Part shown: in pieces, positions 1 through 9,300 of the stretch
How the letters are laid out: the number at the start of each line of letters is the position of its first letter
Position numbering within the stretch: the first letter of the stretch is position 1
DNA from: Polynucleobacter sp.
GTDB lineage: Bacteria; Pseudomonadota; Gammaproteobacteria; Burkholderiales; Burkholderiaceae
DNA length: 41,930 nucleotides
Assembly: GCA_030157655.1 (NCBI GenBank)
Contig: JAOAUK010000029.1
Location: 19,904 to 61,833, forward strand
Direction of reading: 5' to 3'
Notes under the pieces: model-generated
Databases searched by the model: none
Seen by the model: only the letters and a program-made list of their open reading frames with translations
What the model was told of the DNA's origin: nothing
Position numbers and translations under genes: made by a program

Positions 1-1215
1 TGGTGGCAAGTCATACAAGTTCTTGTCAGCAGCTTCACCTGGATGAATCTTGTTTTGGATACCATCCAAACCAGCCATCATCAATGCAGAGAAACACAAG
101 TATGGGTTAGCCAATGGGTCTGGGAAACGAGTTTCAATACGACGACCCTTAGGATTCGCAACGTGTGGAATACGGATAGAAGCAGAACGGTTACGTGCTG
201 AGTAAGCCAACTTAACTGGAGCTTCGAAACCTGGAACCAAACGCTTGTATGAGTTTGTACCTGGGTTAGTGATAGCATTCAATGCACGTGCGTGCTTGAT
301 GATACCGCCGATGTAGTACAAAGCAAGATCTGACAAACCTGCGTAGCCGTTACCAGCGAACAAGTTCTGACCGTCTTTCCAAATAGATTGGTGAACGTGC
401 ATACCTGAACCGTTGTCACCAACGATTGGTTTTGGCATGAATGTAGCTGTTTTGCCATAAGCATGAGCTACGTTTTGAATCACGTACTTTTGCAAGATTG
501 TCCAGTCAGCACGTTGAACCAATGTGCTGAATTTTGTACCTAATTCGTTTTGGCCTTGACCAGCAACTTCATGGTGATGAACTTCAACTGGAATACCTAA
601 AGATTCCAAGATCAAGCACATTTCTGAACGCATATCTTGGAATGTGTCTACTGGAGCTACTGGGAAGTAACCGCCTTTTTTACCTGGACGGTGACCTGTA
701 TTGCCATGCTCATATGCTGTAGCAGATGCCCAAGGAGCTTCTTCAGATTCAACCTTGTAGAAACAACCTTGCATGTCGTTGCCCCAAGTAATGCTGTCAA
801 ATACAAAGAACTCTGGCTCTGGACCAAAGTAAGCTGTATCACCAATACCTGTGCTCTTTAAATATGCTTCAGCGCGCTTAGCGATAGAACGTGGGTCACG
901 GTCATAGCCCTTGCCATCAGATGGCTCGATAACGTCGCATGAAAGAACCAATGTTGGCTCTTCATAGAATGGGTCGATGTATGCAGTCACTGGATCTGGC
1001 ATAAGCAACATGTCTGATGCTTCAATACCTTTCCAACCAGCGATAGATGAGCCGTCAAATGCATGACCACTCTCAAATTTATCTTCATCAAAGTGAGATA
1101 CAGGCACAGATACGTGCTGCTCTTTACCTTTAGTGTCTGTAAAGCGGAAGTCTACAAAAGTTACTTCTTTTTCTTTTGCAAGCTTCATTACATCTGCGAC
1201 GGTCTTCGTTGTCAT
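1..1215 (-). CDS. glnA: Glutamine synthetase type I, N-terminal 405 codons (cut by window edge)
   Basis: ATP-dependent ligation of ammonia to glutamate in the cytoplasm, the main nitrogen-assimilation step. Translating the minus strand from the ATG at 1215 gives [20 protein letters not shown], followed by the FDGSSIAGW segment, the metal/glutamate segments GPEPEFFVF and [10 protein letters not shown], and the [20 protein letters not shown] segment. The reading frame is open to base 1. About 65 C-terminal residues, including the adenylylation tyrosine region, lie outside the window, which is why the ORF track omits the gene. A good Shine-Dalgarno (AGGAG, 6 nt spacing) supports the start. The upstream region holds a sigma-54 promoter and an NtrC-type site, so nitrogen control is expected. 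Confidence 0.97.
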   Translation of the reverse strand, partial: MTTKTVADVMKLAKEKEVTFVDFRFTDTKGKEQHVSVPVSHFDEDKFESGHAFDGSSIAGWKGIEASDMLLMPDPVTAYIDPFYEEPTLVLSCDVIEPSDGKGYDRDPRSIAKRAEAYLKSTGIGDTAYFGPEPEFFVFDSITWGNDMQGCFYKVESEEAPWASATAYEHGNTGHRPGKKGGYFPVAPVDTFQDMRSEMCLILESLGIPVEVHHHEVAGQGQNELGTKFSTLVQRADWTILQKYVIQNVAHAYGKTATFMPKPIVGDNGSGMHVHQSIWKDGQNLFAGNGYAGLSDLALYYIGGIIKHARALNAITNPGTNSYKRLVPGFEAPVKLAYSARNRSASIRIPHVANPKGRRIETRFPDPLANPYLCFSALMMAGLDGIQNKIHPGEAADKNLYDLPP

Positions 1216-1291
1216 GCAAATCTCCTATTGGAACAATCTCAAATCAGCCATGCAGTGTTTTAGCACCACACAACCCACTAACTAAAAACTA

Positions 1292-1307
1292 TGCACAAAG
1301 CATGCCA
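1292..1307 (-). promoter_or_regulatory. Sigma-54 (RpoN) promoter of glnA
   Basis: On the minus strand the sequence reads TGGCATGCTTTGTGCA. It keeps the essential GG-N10-GC spacing of sigma-54 promoters and differs from TGGCACG-N4-TTGCA at two positions. Transcription would start near 1281, giving a leader of about 65 nt before the glnA ATG. This is the expected promoter class for glnA. The match is read by eye. Confidence 0.75.
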
Positions 1308-1371
1308 AATAAACATGCCTCATATTCTTAACTACATTTTAGGTCAAAAAGACCCTAGTACCCATCTTAAA

Positions 1372-1388
1372 TGCACCAATTTAGTGCT
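1372..1388. promoter_or_regulatory. NtrC-type enhancer site upstream of glnA
   Basis: TGCACCAATTTAGTGCT has the GCAC-N7-GTGC arrangement of NtrC sites and matches 12 of 14 defined bases of TGCACCA-N3-TGGTGCA. It is centred about 100 bp upstream of the predicted sigma-54 start, the distance usual for NtrC enhancers at glnA. Its right half overlaps a 9-bp inverted repeat (1380-1401). Confidence 0.65.
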
Positions 1389-1401
1389 GTTAAGCACTAA
1401 A
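1380..1401. repeat. 9-bp inverted repeat between cinA-like gene and glnA
   Basis: Arms TTTAGTGCT and AGCACTAAA flank a GTTA loop. It lies just after the stop of the CinA-like gene, so it could be a weak terminator for the five-gene operon, although no T-tract follows on the minus strand. It also presents GTGC and GCAC half-sites next to the NtrC box, so it may instead be a second regulator-binding element. Confidence 0.5.
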
Positions 1402-1418
1402 ACAAAGCTAATGAGGTA

Positions 1419-2243
1419 TTAATCCCCATTATTGTGCAAATCGTGGATTATATGACCCAAATCCTGCACACCCTGCCTTAGTTTGGGCCAAGCCAACTCA
1501 ACCTGCGCTGATTGGCCTTTAACACCTAACTCTATATGACGCTTGGCAAAAACACCTGTCTTCTGAGGATCACCCACAGATGGCAAGCTAAATACTTTGA
1601 CATCAGGGTAGGTATTTTCAATCTTTTCCATCAGTGGTGTCAAACTAGCTTCCATGGCCATAGGCACAATAAAACTACGCTCTAAGAAATCTACCTGATG
1701 AAACAAGTCCTTATAGAAATGATCTAAAACCCAAGTCATCATTGGTGCAGCCATCACAGGAAAGCCTGGCACAAAATAATGCTCTCGAATCGTGAATCCT
1801 GGGATTTGATTAAAGGGATTTGGGATGATCTGGCTCCCCTTTGGAAACTCCCCCATTTTCATGCGTAGTAAATTATCTGAGCTGTTGAGGTCCCCTTTGA
1901 TCGGGTCTCCTTCAGCCATGGTGATAATTCTTTGGGTAATGAGTTGCTTCGCCTCAGGATGCAATTTCAAAGGAAGGTTGAGTGCCGCTGCAGCACATTG
2001 TCTGGTGTGGTCATCTGGTGTTGAACCAATACCACCGGTACTAAATACAACATCATTAGTAGCAAAGCTTCTTCTTAGAACTTCAGTGATCGCTTCTCGA
2101 TCATCTCCCACATATTCAACTTGAGATAGCGATAAGCCGCGCTCACTGAGCAACTCAATCATCTTCGCCATATGCTTATCTTGTCTCTTACCAGACAAGA
2201 TTTCATCACCCACAACAATCAAACGAAATTTTCTATTAGCCAT
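1419..2243 (-). CDS. CinA-like molybdopterin-binding domain protein
   Basis: A 274-residue protein of the MoCF/CinA N-terminal family (competence/damage-inducible protein A type). The family fold is seen in the N-terminal IVVGDEILSGKRQDKH segment and the FSTGGIGSTPDDHTRQ motif. Full CinA proteins also carry a C-terminal nicotinamide-nucleotide amidase domain, but this protein is too short to hold it, so its role is unclear. The ORF track starts at a GTG at 2255. I prefer the ATG at 2243, which follows the upstream stop directly and has GGTGA at suitable spacing. It is the last gene of a five-gene operon and is translationally coupled to the EI24 gene. Confidence 0.85.
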   Translation of the reverse strand: MANRKFRLIVVGDEILSGKRQDKHMAKMIELLSERGLSLSQVEYVGDDREAITEVLRRSFATNDVVFSTGGIGSTPDDHTRQCAAAALNLPLKLHPEAKQLITQRIITMAEGDPIKGDLNSSDNLLRMKMGEFPKGSQIIPNPFNQIPGFTIREHYFVPGFPVMAAPMMTWVLDHFYKDLFHQVDFLERSFIVPMAMEASLTPLMEKIENTYPDVKVFSLPSVGDPQKTGVFAKRHIELGVKGQSAQVELAWPKLRQGVQDLGHIIHDLHNNGD

Positions 2244-2244
2244 A

Positions 2245-3057
2245 TTAAGAGTCACCTAAAACAATTCCATGCACGGCTCGATGCTCACGCAATGCATTCA
2301 ATAAATAGTGTGCAAACCAAAGTGCTGAAAATATAAATACAACGGAATAAATCCAAAGTACTACAAATGAGACAACTGGAAAAAAGATAATCGCTACAGC
2401 TGAGGTTGCCCAAAAGAATGTTGGCACAGCCCCCATCAATCCGCAAAGAATGCCCATGGTCAACAAACTCCAACGATGAGTCTGCATTAGCGACTGTCGC
2501 TCAGCCTCCGTGGCATGGTGCGCGAGCACGTCATAACTCATCAAACGCATGGTGAGCCAACCCCAAAACAATGGCGGCAAAATGGCCACCATAGGGGGCA
2601 CCCACCAAATAGGTAAGGTCATGAGCACCAAGGCGCAGCAAATGACAATCGATACAAAGGCATAAAGAATGCTGCGAATCAGACCTCCCTCATGGGCTTG
2701 ATATAAACCTTGATAATTAGGCTGCCTAGCAATATGCCGAATCACAGCAGGAACTGAGGTAAAGGCCACTAACACTAGTAATGAAATAGTAATCACGGGG
2801 ATTAAAATAATCACCAATAACAACGGCGCCATCACCGCCCTGATCTCATCCCACCCTGTTGCCGACATCACATCCGCCATCCAGGCGGTTAAAAATGAGT
2901 TCGTAATAAAAAATCTTATCGACTCAAGCGCAGGTTCCCACATAAAGAAAAACAGTAACGCCCAAAAGATACTGACCATCATGAATGGGCGCAAACTCAG
3001 CCACAACATCTTGGGATGCATTAGACCAACAATCGACAAACCAAAAGATCGAAGCAC
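2245..3057 (-). CDS. EI24 domain / CysZ-like integral membrane protein
   Basis: A 270-residue inner-membrane protein with about five to six hydrophobic segments, for example LLLVIILIPVITISLLVLVAF and the C-terminal VVSFVVLWIYSVVFIFSALWF. Overall layout and the WVPPMVAILPPLFWGWLTMRLMSYD-type segment fit the EI24 family, which includes the sulfate transporter CysZ. Substrate cannot be read from the sequence. The start is a GTG (3057) with AAGGA close upstream. Pairing with a CinA-like gene is, as I recall, common in Burkholderiales. It lies 18 bp after the hydroxylase gene in the same operon. Confidence 0.82.
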   Translation of the reverse strand: MLRSFGLSIVGLMHPKMLWLSLRPFMMVSIFWALLFFFMWEPALESIRFFITNSFLTAWMADVMSATGWDEIRAVMAPLLLVIILIPVITISLLVLVAFTSVPAVIRHIARQPNYQGLYQAHEGGLIRSILYAFVSIVICCALVLMTLPIWWVPPMVAILPPLFWGWLTMRLMSYDVLAHHATEAERQSLMQTHRWSLLTMGILCGLMGAVPTFFWATSAVAIIFFPVVSFVVLWIYSVVFIFSALWFAHYLLNALREHRAVHGIVLGDS

Positions 3058-3075
3058 AAAATCCTTATTGAAAAT

Positions 3076-4056
3076 TTAACTGGTTTTTCTAAGCGTACGC
3101 CATGCGTGCTTCAAACCTTGCCACTGATGCGCCAGCACATGGTTTGAGACGTCCAAATTCTTAACGCCCGTAGGATGTGCCTGAGAATTAAATATAGCGG
3201 TCTTAAACATCATGTCCCACCACGGAAACAAAATACCAAAATTACACCCGCCTAAAACACCCGGCTTACCTGGGGCTTCATGACCCATGCCAATTGCATG
3301 ATGGTAGCGATGAAACTTAGGCGAAATAATCAAATACTTGAACCAACCATGGTCAATGTCGATATTGCCATGCTGCCAACTTTGCAATAACTGACCCACG
3401 GCAATCAGCCATAGGAATTGCATCGGCTCAACACCAATCATCAAGGCCAACGCTGCAAATACAGCAGAATGACCGATGTCATCTAAGAAGTGATTGCGAT
3501 TATCTGTCCACACAGTCATGTATTTCTGACTGTGATGCAAAGCATGCAATTGCCACCACCAGCTCCAATGGTGGGAGGCTCTGTGATAAAGGTATTCGCC
3601 AAAATCCAGAATCACTAGGTACACCAAAAAGCTCACCCACGGAATTGAAGTAACGCCAGGAACCCAACCTTCTACATTCAACCGATGAAATTGAAGGTCA
3701 TGGAGCTGCGCCTCAAACCAAAAGTACAAATCTGAAAAACTAAAAAAAAGAATTAACTTAACGAATCCCAAGCGATGGATCAGGGTATAAAAAACATCAA
3801 CCACTTGTGCAATTTTTCGTTGCTTTAGCACTTGTGAATCCTTTGATGCAGATTCAACAGGAAACATTTTTTCTAGAGGCCTAAACACCAACAAGATAAT
3901 GATGACTTGAAACACGCCAAATAAAAACCAATCCAGACCACCGATTGCATCATCTGCATAACCCATACCACCAAGAGCATACAAAATAGGCAAGACTATC
4001 TCCTGCATCATCCATTCTTGGAGACTGGCATACCAGGCAGTTATAGAGCTGATCAT
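3076..4056 (-). CDS. Sterol desaturase / fatty acid hydroxylase family membrane protein
   Basis: A 326-residue di-iron membrane oxygenase of the fatty acid hydroxylase superfamily. Histidine clusters expected to bind the two irons are visible: HRASHH (about residue 160), HALHHS (about 173), and HRYHHAIG (about 250), with a further HFLDDIGH segment between. Several hydrophobic helices precede and separate them. The family hydroxylates or desaturates lipids such as sterols, hopanoids, carotenoids or fatty acyl chains; the substrate here is unknown. The ATG overlaps the deacetylase stop by 4 nt (ATGA), so the two are probably translated together. Confidence 0.88.
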   Translation of the reverse strand: MISSITAWYASLQEWMMQEIVLPILYALGGMGYADDAIGGLDWFLFGVFQVIIILLVFRPLEKMFPVESASKDSQVLKQRKIAQVVDVFYTLIHRLGFVKLILFFSFSDLYFWFEAQLHDLQFHRLNVEGWVPGVTSIPWVSFLVYLVILDFGEYLYHRASHHWSWWWQLHALHHSQKYMTVWTDNRNHFLDDIGHSAVFAALALMIGVEPMQFLWLIAVGQLLQSWQHGNIDIDHGWFKYLIISPKFHRYHHAIGMGHEAPGKPGVLGGCNFGILFPWWDMMFKTAIFNSQAHPTGVKNLDVSNHVLAHQWQGLKHAWRTLRKTS

Positions 4057-4826
4057 GGCTTTATTATTCTTGAAATTTCAGAATGCTGCTGAAGACCCAA
4101 TATCGTGTCAAAACAATAGCCTTTTTTCTTAAGCCCTACGATCAAAGGCTCAAGCACTGCTGGAGCCCAAGGATCTTTTCTAGACCATATACCCAAGTGC
4201 GCCACAGCAATATCACCGGGCTTTAATTCTGCAAGAGCCTTTTTAAGCAATTGCTGGTTAGGGAATTTTTCGGATGACAGCTCGTCTCCTAAAAATCCTG
4301 ACTTAGACCAGCCCACATGCCTATAACCACAGACCTCTCCCATCTGAATATATTGAGATGAGACTTTTCCACCAGGCGCTCGCCATATTGGATCTAATGA
4401 ACCACCTGTTAGCTTTTCAAAACGCTGCTTGACTAAATTCATGTCAGCACACAAACCATCTTGTGACATCTTTCTGGCTTTATTCGCATCAGGACCAAAC
4501 TGAGACTTCACCATAACCGCTGATTGATCAAGGTCTTTCACAAGGTAGGTATGGTAATAAGTGTGATTACCAAATGCATGGCCATCTTTTTTGAGTCCTT
4601 GCCAATAGCCTGCCCACGAATCATCCAATGAAAAATCACCACGCTTAGTTTTTTCATTGGCCAAGAAAAAAGTGGCTTTGACCTCATGCTTGCGCAACAC
4701 TTGAGCAACATATTCAGCCACATCCATATTGCCCGTATCGAATGTCAAATATATGGGCTTATTGCAAGCCGCTGCTTGCAAATTAAAACTTGCTAGAACT
4801 AATAGACTGACGACTATTTTTTTCAA
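4053..4826 (-). CDS. Secreted NodB-type polysaccharide deacetylase
   Basis: A 257-residue protein with an N-terminal signal peptide (MKKIVVSLLVLASFNLQAAA), so likely periplasmic. The NodB fold is indicated by YLTFDTGNMD (motif 1), NHTYYH (the HxxxH metal pair), and WRAPGGKVS (motif 3). Motif 1 has D-T instead of the usual D-D, so one canonical metal ligand is replaced. I recall this TFDTG variant in other betaproteobacterial deacetylases. The natural substrate is probably an N- or O-acetylated envelope glycan. It lies between the beta-propeller gene and the lipid hydroxylase gene in one operon. Confidence 0.87.
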   Translation of the reverse strand: MKKIVVSLLVLASFNLQAAACNKPIYLTFDTGNMDVAEYVAQVLRKHEVKATFFLANEKTKRGDFSLDDSWAGYWQGLKKDGHAFGNHTYYHTYLVKDLDQSAVMVKSQFGPDANKARKMSQDGLCADMNLVKQRFEKLTGGSLDPIWRAPGGKVSSQYIQMGEVCGYRHVGWSKSGFLGDELSSEKFPNQQLLKKALAELKPGDIAVAHLGIWSRKDPWAPAVLEPLIVGLKKKGYCFDTILGLQQHSEISRIIKP

Positions 4827-4846
4827 GCGCCACTCCTAATGGGTGA

Positions 4847-5851
4847 TTACTGCCATCCAGCACTTGGGTAAAAGAAAATACCGTGAGGACTTTTACCTAC
4901 TGGAATAGTTGTCATTAATTTCCTAGAAGCAATGTCAATCACCCCCACCTTTTTGGAAAATCTAAAAGTCACCCAAAGCTCTTTACCATCCGGTGTAACG
5001 TCCATGCAATCTGGGCCAGCTGGTAAACCAGTGATATCAGCTACCTTCTCTAACTTTTCCATATCCAAAAGGCTGATTGTTGACTCAACTCGGTTAGTCA
5101 AGAAAATATGTCGCTTATCGCCTAAAGGTCTAAAGTTGTGAGCTGCTCTACCCGTTTTAATTTCCTTAATAATTTTTTGGTTTTTCCAATCAATGACCTG
5201 CACTGAATCCGCACCTGTTAGACCTACCAATAAATATTTATCGCCAGGCGTCATCCAAACACCAGCAGGAGCTTTACCTACAGCCATCTTCCAAATGATC
5301 TCTTGTGTTTCTAGATCAATTGCGACCAACTCATTGGAATCCTGAAGCGTTACAAAAGTAATTTTGCTATTACTTGTAAAGGTAATGTGACTTGGTGTTT
5401 TTGGCGCTTTAACTACCTTCACCAACTTCAACTCACGATCTTTAGCCGCATAAATGTCCACGCGATCTAAACGATTACCTGCAGCAATAAACCATTTTTT
5501 ATCTGGCGAATAACCAATATGGTACGGATCAATGATGTTTGGCGTGCGGCCTTGCAAATCTCCTGTCTTAGGATCTAAAAATGCAACATCGTTACCAACT
5601 GCATTAGCTACCAACACAGATTTCTGATCTGGTGTGATCATCAAGTGATGAGGCTCTTTACCAATTGGAAATGTTTTATAAACAGCACGCTTATCCATAT
5701 CGATCAAGCTAACACTTGCCTCACCTGAATTTAAGACGATGGCCGTTCTCTTAGGAGACTCTGATGGTGAGGCAACCGCAAAGCTTGTGATTAAGGAGAG
5801 GGCCACAAATAGTGTGGCGAATTGAGATATTTTTTTGGTTTTATTGAGCAT
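4847..5851 (-). CDS. Secreted YncE-like beta-propeller (YVTN repeat) protein
   Basis: A 334-residue protein with a signal peptide (hydrophobic stretch FATLFVALSLITSFAVAS). The rest is a series of about seven blades with repeated patterns such as PHHLMITPDQKSVLVANA, PAGVWMTPGDKYLLVGLTG and SPHGIFFYPSAG, typical of YncE/cytochrome d1-like propellers. I see no CxxCH haem motif, so it is probably a binding or scaffold propeller. It is the first gene of the five-gene operon, 20 bp before the deacetylase. No Shine-Dalgarno precedes the ATG. A promoter-like pair with the -10 ending 6 nt before ATG suggests a leaderless mRNA. Confidence 0.85.
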   Translation of the reverse strand: MLNKTKKISQFATLFVALSLITSFAVASPSESPKRTAIVLNSGEASVSLIDMDKRAVYKTFPIGKEPHHLMITPDQKSVLVANAVGNDVAFLDPKTGDLQGRTPNIIDPYHIGYSPDKKWFIAAGNRLDRVDIYAAKDRELKLVKVVKAPKTPSHITFTSNSKITFVTLQDSNELVAIDLETQEIIWKMAVGKAPAGVWMTPGDKYLLVGLTGADSVQVIDWKNQKIIKEIKTGRAAHNFRPLGDKRHIFLTNRVESTISLLDMEKLEKVADITGLPAGPDCMDVTPDGKELWVTFRFSKKVGVIDIASRKLMTTIPVGKSPHGIFFYPSAGWQ

Positions 5852-5857
5852 GCGGTG

Positions 5858-5886
5858 ATTTTAAGACCCAAAATGCTAAAAGTCAT
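5858..5886 (-). promoter_or_regulatory. Sigma-70-type promoter of the beta-propeller operon
   Basis: On the minus strand ATGACT (5886-5881), 17 bp, then TAAAAT (5863-5858), then 6 nt to the ATG at 5851. Hexamer matches are 4/6 and 5/6 with ideal spacing. Transcription would begin at or next to the start codon. Inferred by eye. Confidence 0.5.
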
Positions 5887-5946
5887 AAAACCACCACTGT
5901 TTTTATTGATATGACACAAAACCTTCTTTAGTCGCCACTTGTTGGC

Positions 5947-6240
5947 TTAATGCATTAGATTGTGCTGAACCATGCTGGCTATCACAATCGCAGCAAAAAA
6001 ACCTAAGATCCATTTGATTGTCTTGATCTCAGAATTAATAGTTTTAATTTCCATCTTAATTTCTAGTATTTCAGCTTTGCATTCATTAGATGTCTTATCT
6101 AAATCCTCTTTTGTTGCCAATCGCCCCAATTGACTATTCATGAACTCATTAAATATGGATACAAGCGTTTTTGCTTGCCTACCATCCATGCCTGAATCAA
6201 TCAAATCATTAACTGTTTTGAGCGTATCTATGTACATCAT
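5947..6240 (-). CDS. Small coiled-coil membrane protein (DUF1640-like)
   Basis: A 97-residue protein. An N-terminal helical region with LVSIFNEF and LATKEDLDK is followed by a charged heptad-like stretch (EILEIKMEIKTINSEIKTIK) and a single C-terminal membrane helix (WILGFFAAIVIASMV). This layout resembles bacterial DUF1640/CCDC90-type proteins, but I do not recognise it firmly and assign no function. Tandem ATGs begin it; GGGGA upstream supports the start. An inverted repeat centred 38 nt upstream resembles one before another small membrane gene at 26429. It lies downstream of hrpA on the same strand but probably has its own promoter. Confidence 0.72.
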   Translation of the reverse strand: MMYIDTLKTVNDLIDSGMDGRQAKTLVSIFNEFMNSQLGRLATKEDLDKTSNECKAEILEIKMEIKTINSEIKTIKWILGFFAAIVIASMVQHNLMH

Positions 6241-6267
6241 CGCACTATCCCCTTTTTTAATTACGTT

Positions 6268-6288
6268 TACTTATATTTTTTATAAGTA
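6268..6288. repeat. 8-bp inverted repeat upstream of the small coiled-coil gene
   Basis: Arms TACTTATA and TATAAGTA separated by TTTTT, centred 38 nt before the ATG at 6240. On the minus strand it carries CTTATAAAAA followed by ATATAAG and overlaps a promoter-like region (TTGATA lies just upstream). It may be an operator or an mRNA hairpin. A similar repeat lies at 26454-26482, at almost the same distance from its gene. Confidence 0.6.
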
Positions 6289-6334
6289 TAAGGGTATCAA
6301 TACTGCAGACAACAAAGACCACACAAGTAATCAG

Positions 6335-9300
6335 CTATTTTCTTAGGCTATCGAGAATTTTTTGTAGGCGCTTAGATGACATCGGCGTGGGTGTCTTTAA
6401 CTCTTGAGCATAGAGCGCGACTCTTAGCTCCTCCAATTGCCAGCGGAAGTCCTCTAAACGAACATCTACTGCACCACCGTATGCTTTTTGAGCCTGAATC
6501 ATTTTGCTCCATGGATTGGCAAGCGATTGCCACTCCTGCTGACATTGCGCATCTCTGCTTGGATTGGCTCTTAACTTATCTATGCGCATGTTGACGGCCT
6601 TCAAATACCTTGGCAGATGTACCAAGTATTCATAAGGTGTCTTGGCAACAAATTGTTGATGAATCAAGTTTTGAATTTGCTGAGCAACATCTGCATGAGC
6701 ACTAGCCGACAAAGCCTTTAACTGAGCCATGCGCTTTTGCAAATCCGCATGTGCCTGCAGGCTGGCCAATGTATGTCTTGCTACCTCTTGAGCAATCAGG
6801 GCTAGTTTGGGTTTACCTTGGTCCAGACGTTCTTTAAATGTCGCAGCACTAGTTGGCAATGGCTCCATTAAACAGGATCGCTCGATAGCCAAATCGATCA
6901 CTTGCGTCATCAAGTCTTCAGCATTGCCAATACTCATAAATAAAAGACCGAGATCTCTAGCGCCAGGCAATTGCTTATGCAAGGCCTTAATGGTCTCGCG
7001 CATCGGAATCGCAAACAATCTCTTTAAACCTAGTCGATGCGCTTTTCTGGCAAGCTCAGGATCATCAAATACTTCAATATCGCAATGAGTTTGCTGATCT
7101 ACCAAAGCGGGATAACCATACAAGGTCTGTTTACCCCTCTTAATCTCTAACATCTCAGATAACTCACCAAAAGACCAATCCTTGATGTTGTCTGTTTGGG
7201 CAATTCCAGCATGATTATTCTGGCTTGCTGACTGATTGGGTGACGCCAGCTTTGGCTGATGCGTACTCGGCGCTGCAATTTGGTTCACAGCAGTAGCGGC
7301 AACTTCCTGAAATACCTCTCTAGCAGCTTGCGCATGCTCCGCTCTTAACTTTCCAAGGTTGCGCTCCAAATCAATTTGACGCCCATACTCATCAACTAAA
7401 CGGAAGTTCATAAAACAATGTAGCGGTAAATTTTCAGGACGAAAATCTGCGCGCTGAACTTGTAATTGAGTTTGCTCACGAATATCTGCAATCAAAGCAT
7501 CTAAATAGTCACCTTCACCAAAAGTATTGTTTTCTGAAGTTCGCTCAACGAATTTTTTAGCGTAGTCAGGCAAAGGTACACAATAACGACGTAACTTCTG
7601 CGGCAACGACTTGAGATACAACTGTGTTTTTTCAAGAGCTAAGCCAGGCACTAACCACTCACAACGTCGTTGATCAACTTGATTGAGCAATGCCAAAGGC
7701 ACCACCATGGTGACTCCATCTTTAGGGCTACCAGGTTCAAAGTGGTAACTCAACTGCAGCTCTGTTCCAGCCATTTTGATGGTCTTAGGATAACGATCCA
7801 AAGTGATGCCAGCCGCCTCATGCCTCATCAAATCAGTTTTATCTAATTTGAGTGAGGCTATATTTTTGGCATCTTCTTTTAACCAAGCTTCCAAAGTGGG
7901 TTTACTAAAGATGAGCTCGGGTAAGTGTTGCTCATAAAAAGCAAAGAGCAACTCATCATCCACTAAAACGTCTTGACGTCGAGAGCGATGTTCTAAGGCT
8001 TCGATTTGCTTGATCAAATTTAAGTTATGCCAGAAAAAGCTATAGAGAGGTCCGCTTTGTTTTTGAGCTTGGGCCGCCTCTGTTTGGCCAAACAACTCTG
8101 CCTCAACCAGCGCCCTTTGGATAAAGATACGTCTTGCCTCCTGCGCATCTTTTGGCGCAAACCTAATTTTTCTACCGTGATAAATAGGTAAGCCATAAAG
8201 CGTGCCACGTTCATGAGCCATGACCTCCCCCTGGCGCGCATCCCAAAATGGATCACTCCAAGATCTAACGATGCGATGACTAGCCACCTTCTCCACCCAC
8301 ACCGGTTCAATTTTGGCAATTGTTCTGGCAAACAAACGACTTGTTTCTACCAACTCAGATGCCAAGATCCAGGCACCCGCTTTTTTACCAATTGTTGACC
8401 CTGGCCAGATATTTAGTTTGATGCCTCTTGCCCCTTCATAAATACCAGGGCCATTTTTATCATCTTCAGATTTTTTAGCGATGTTGCCTAACAAACCCGT
8501 TAGCAACGATAAGTGAACTTGCTCAAAGGTTGCGGGTGTCGCATTTTCTTTCCAACCCTGCTCAGTCAGTAATCGATGTAACTGACCATGCACATCACGC
8601 CACTCACGCATACGCCTTGGCGAGATGAAATGAGTCTTACAGAGGTTTTCTAATTGCCGATTACTTTGTTTATTAACAAGTGCATGCTGATACCAATCCC
8701 ATAACTTAACAAATGATAAAAACTCCGATCTCTCATCAGCAAATAATTTGTGGGCCGTATCAGCCGCTTGCACATAATCCATTGGGCGATCTCGAGGATC
8801 CTGGGTCGCCATAGCGGTGGCAATGATTAACACTTCTCTTAATGCTTGTTGTTCTTTTGCCGCCAACAACATACGTCCAACTCTTGGATCTAATGGCAGA
8901 GCTGCCAACTGTTTACCAATTGGGGTTAAAGCACCTTGTCTTGGCCCCTCAGACTCCATGGCACCCAACTCCTCTAGAAGCTGAACACCATCACTAATGG
9001 CTCTACCCATTGGGGGCTCAATAAAAGGAAACTCTTGAATGCGAGGCAACTTTAAAGCGCGCATACGCAAAATCACAGCAGCCAAAGAACTTCTTAAGAT
9101 CTCAGGGTCTGTGAATTTTGGTCTAGCGTTGTAATCGGTCTCGTCGTATAGGCGAATACAAATACCATCAGAAACACGACCGCAACGACCCGCCCTTTGA
9201 TTGGCGGCTGCTTGAGAAATAGGCTCAACCTGCAATTGCTCGACCTTGTTGCGATAAGAGTAGCGTTTTACCCTAGCTAGGCCCACATCAATCACAAATC

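Noticed and set aside
81-861. ORF-track entries on both strands in the first kilobase (81-278, 279-464, 534-722, 637-861, 657-845)
   Set aside because: They are shadows of glnA, whose own frame is open to the window edge and was omitted by the track because it has no stop here.
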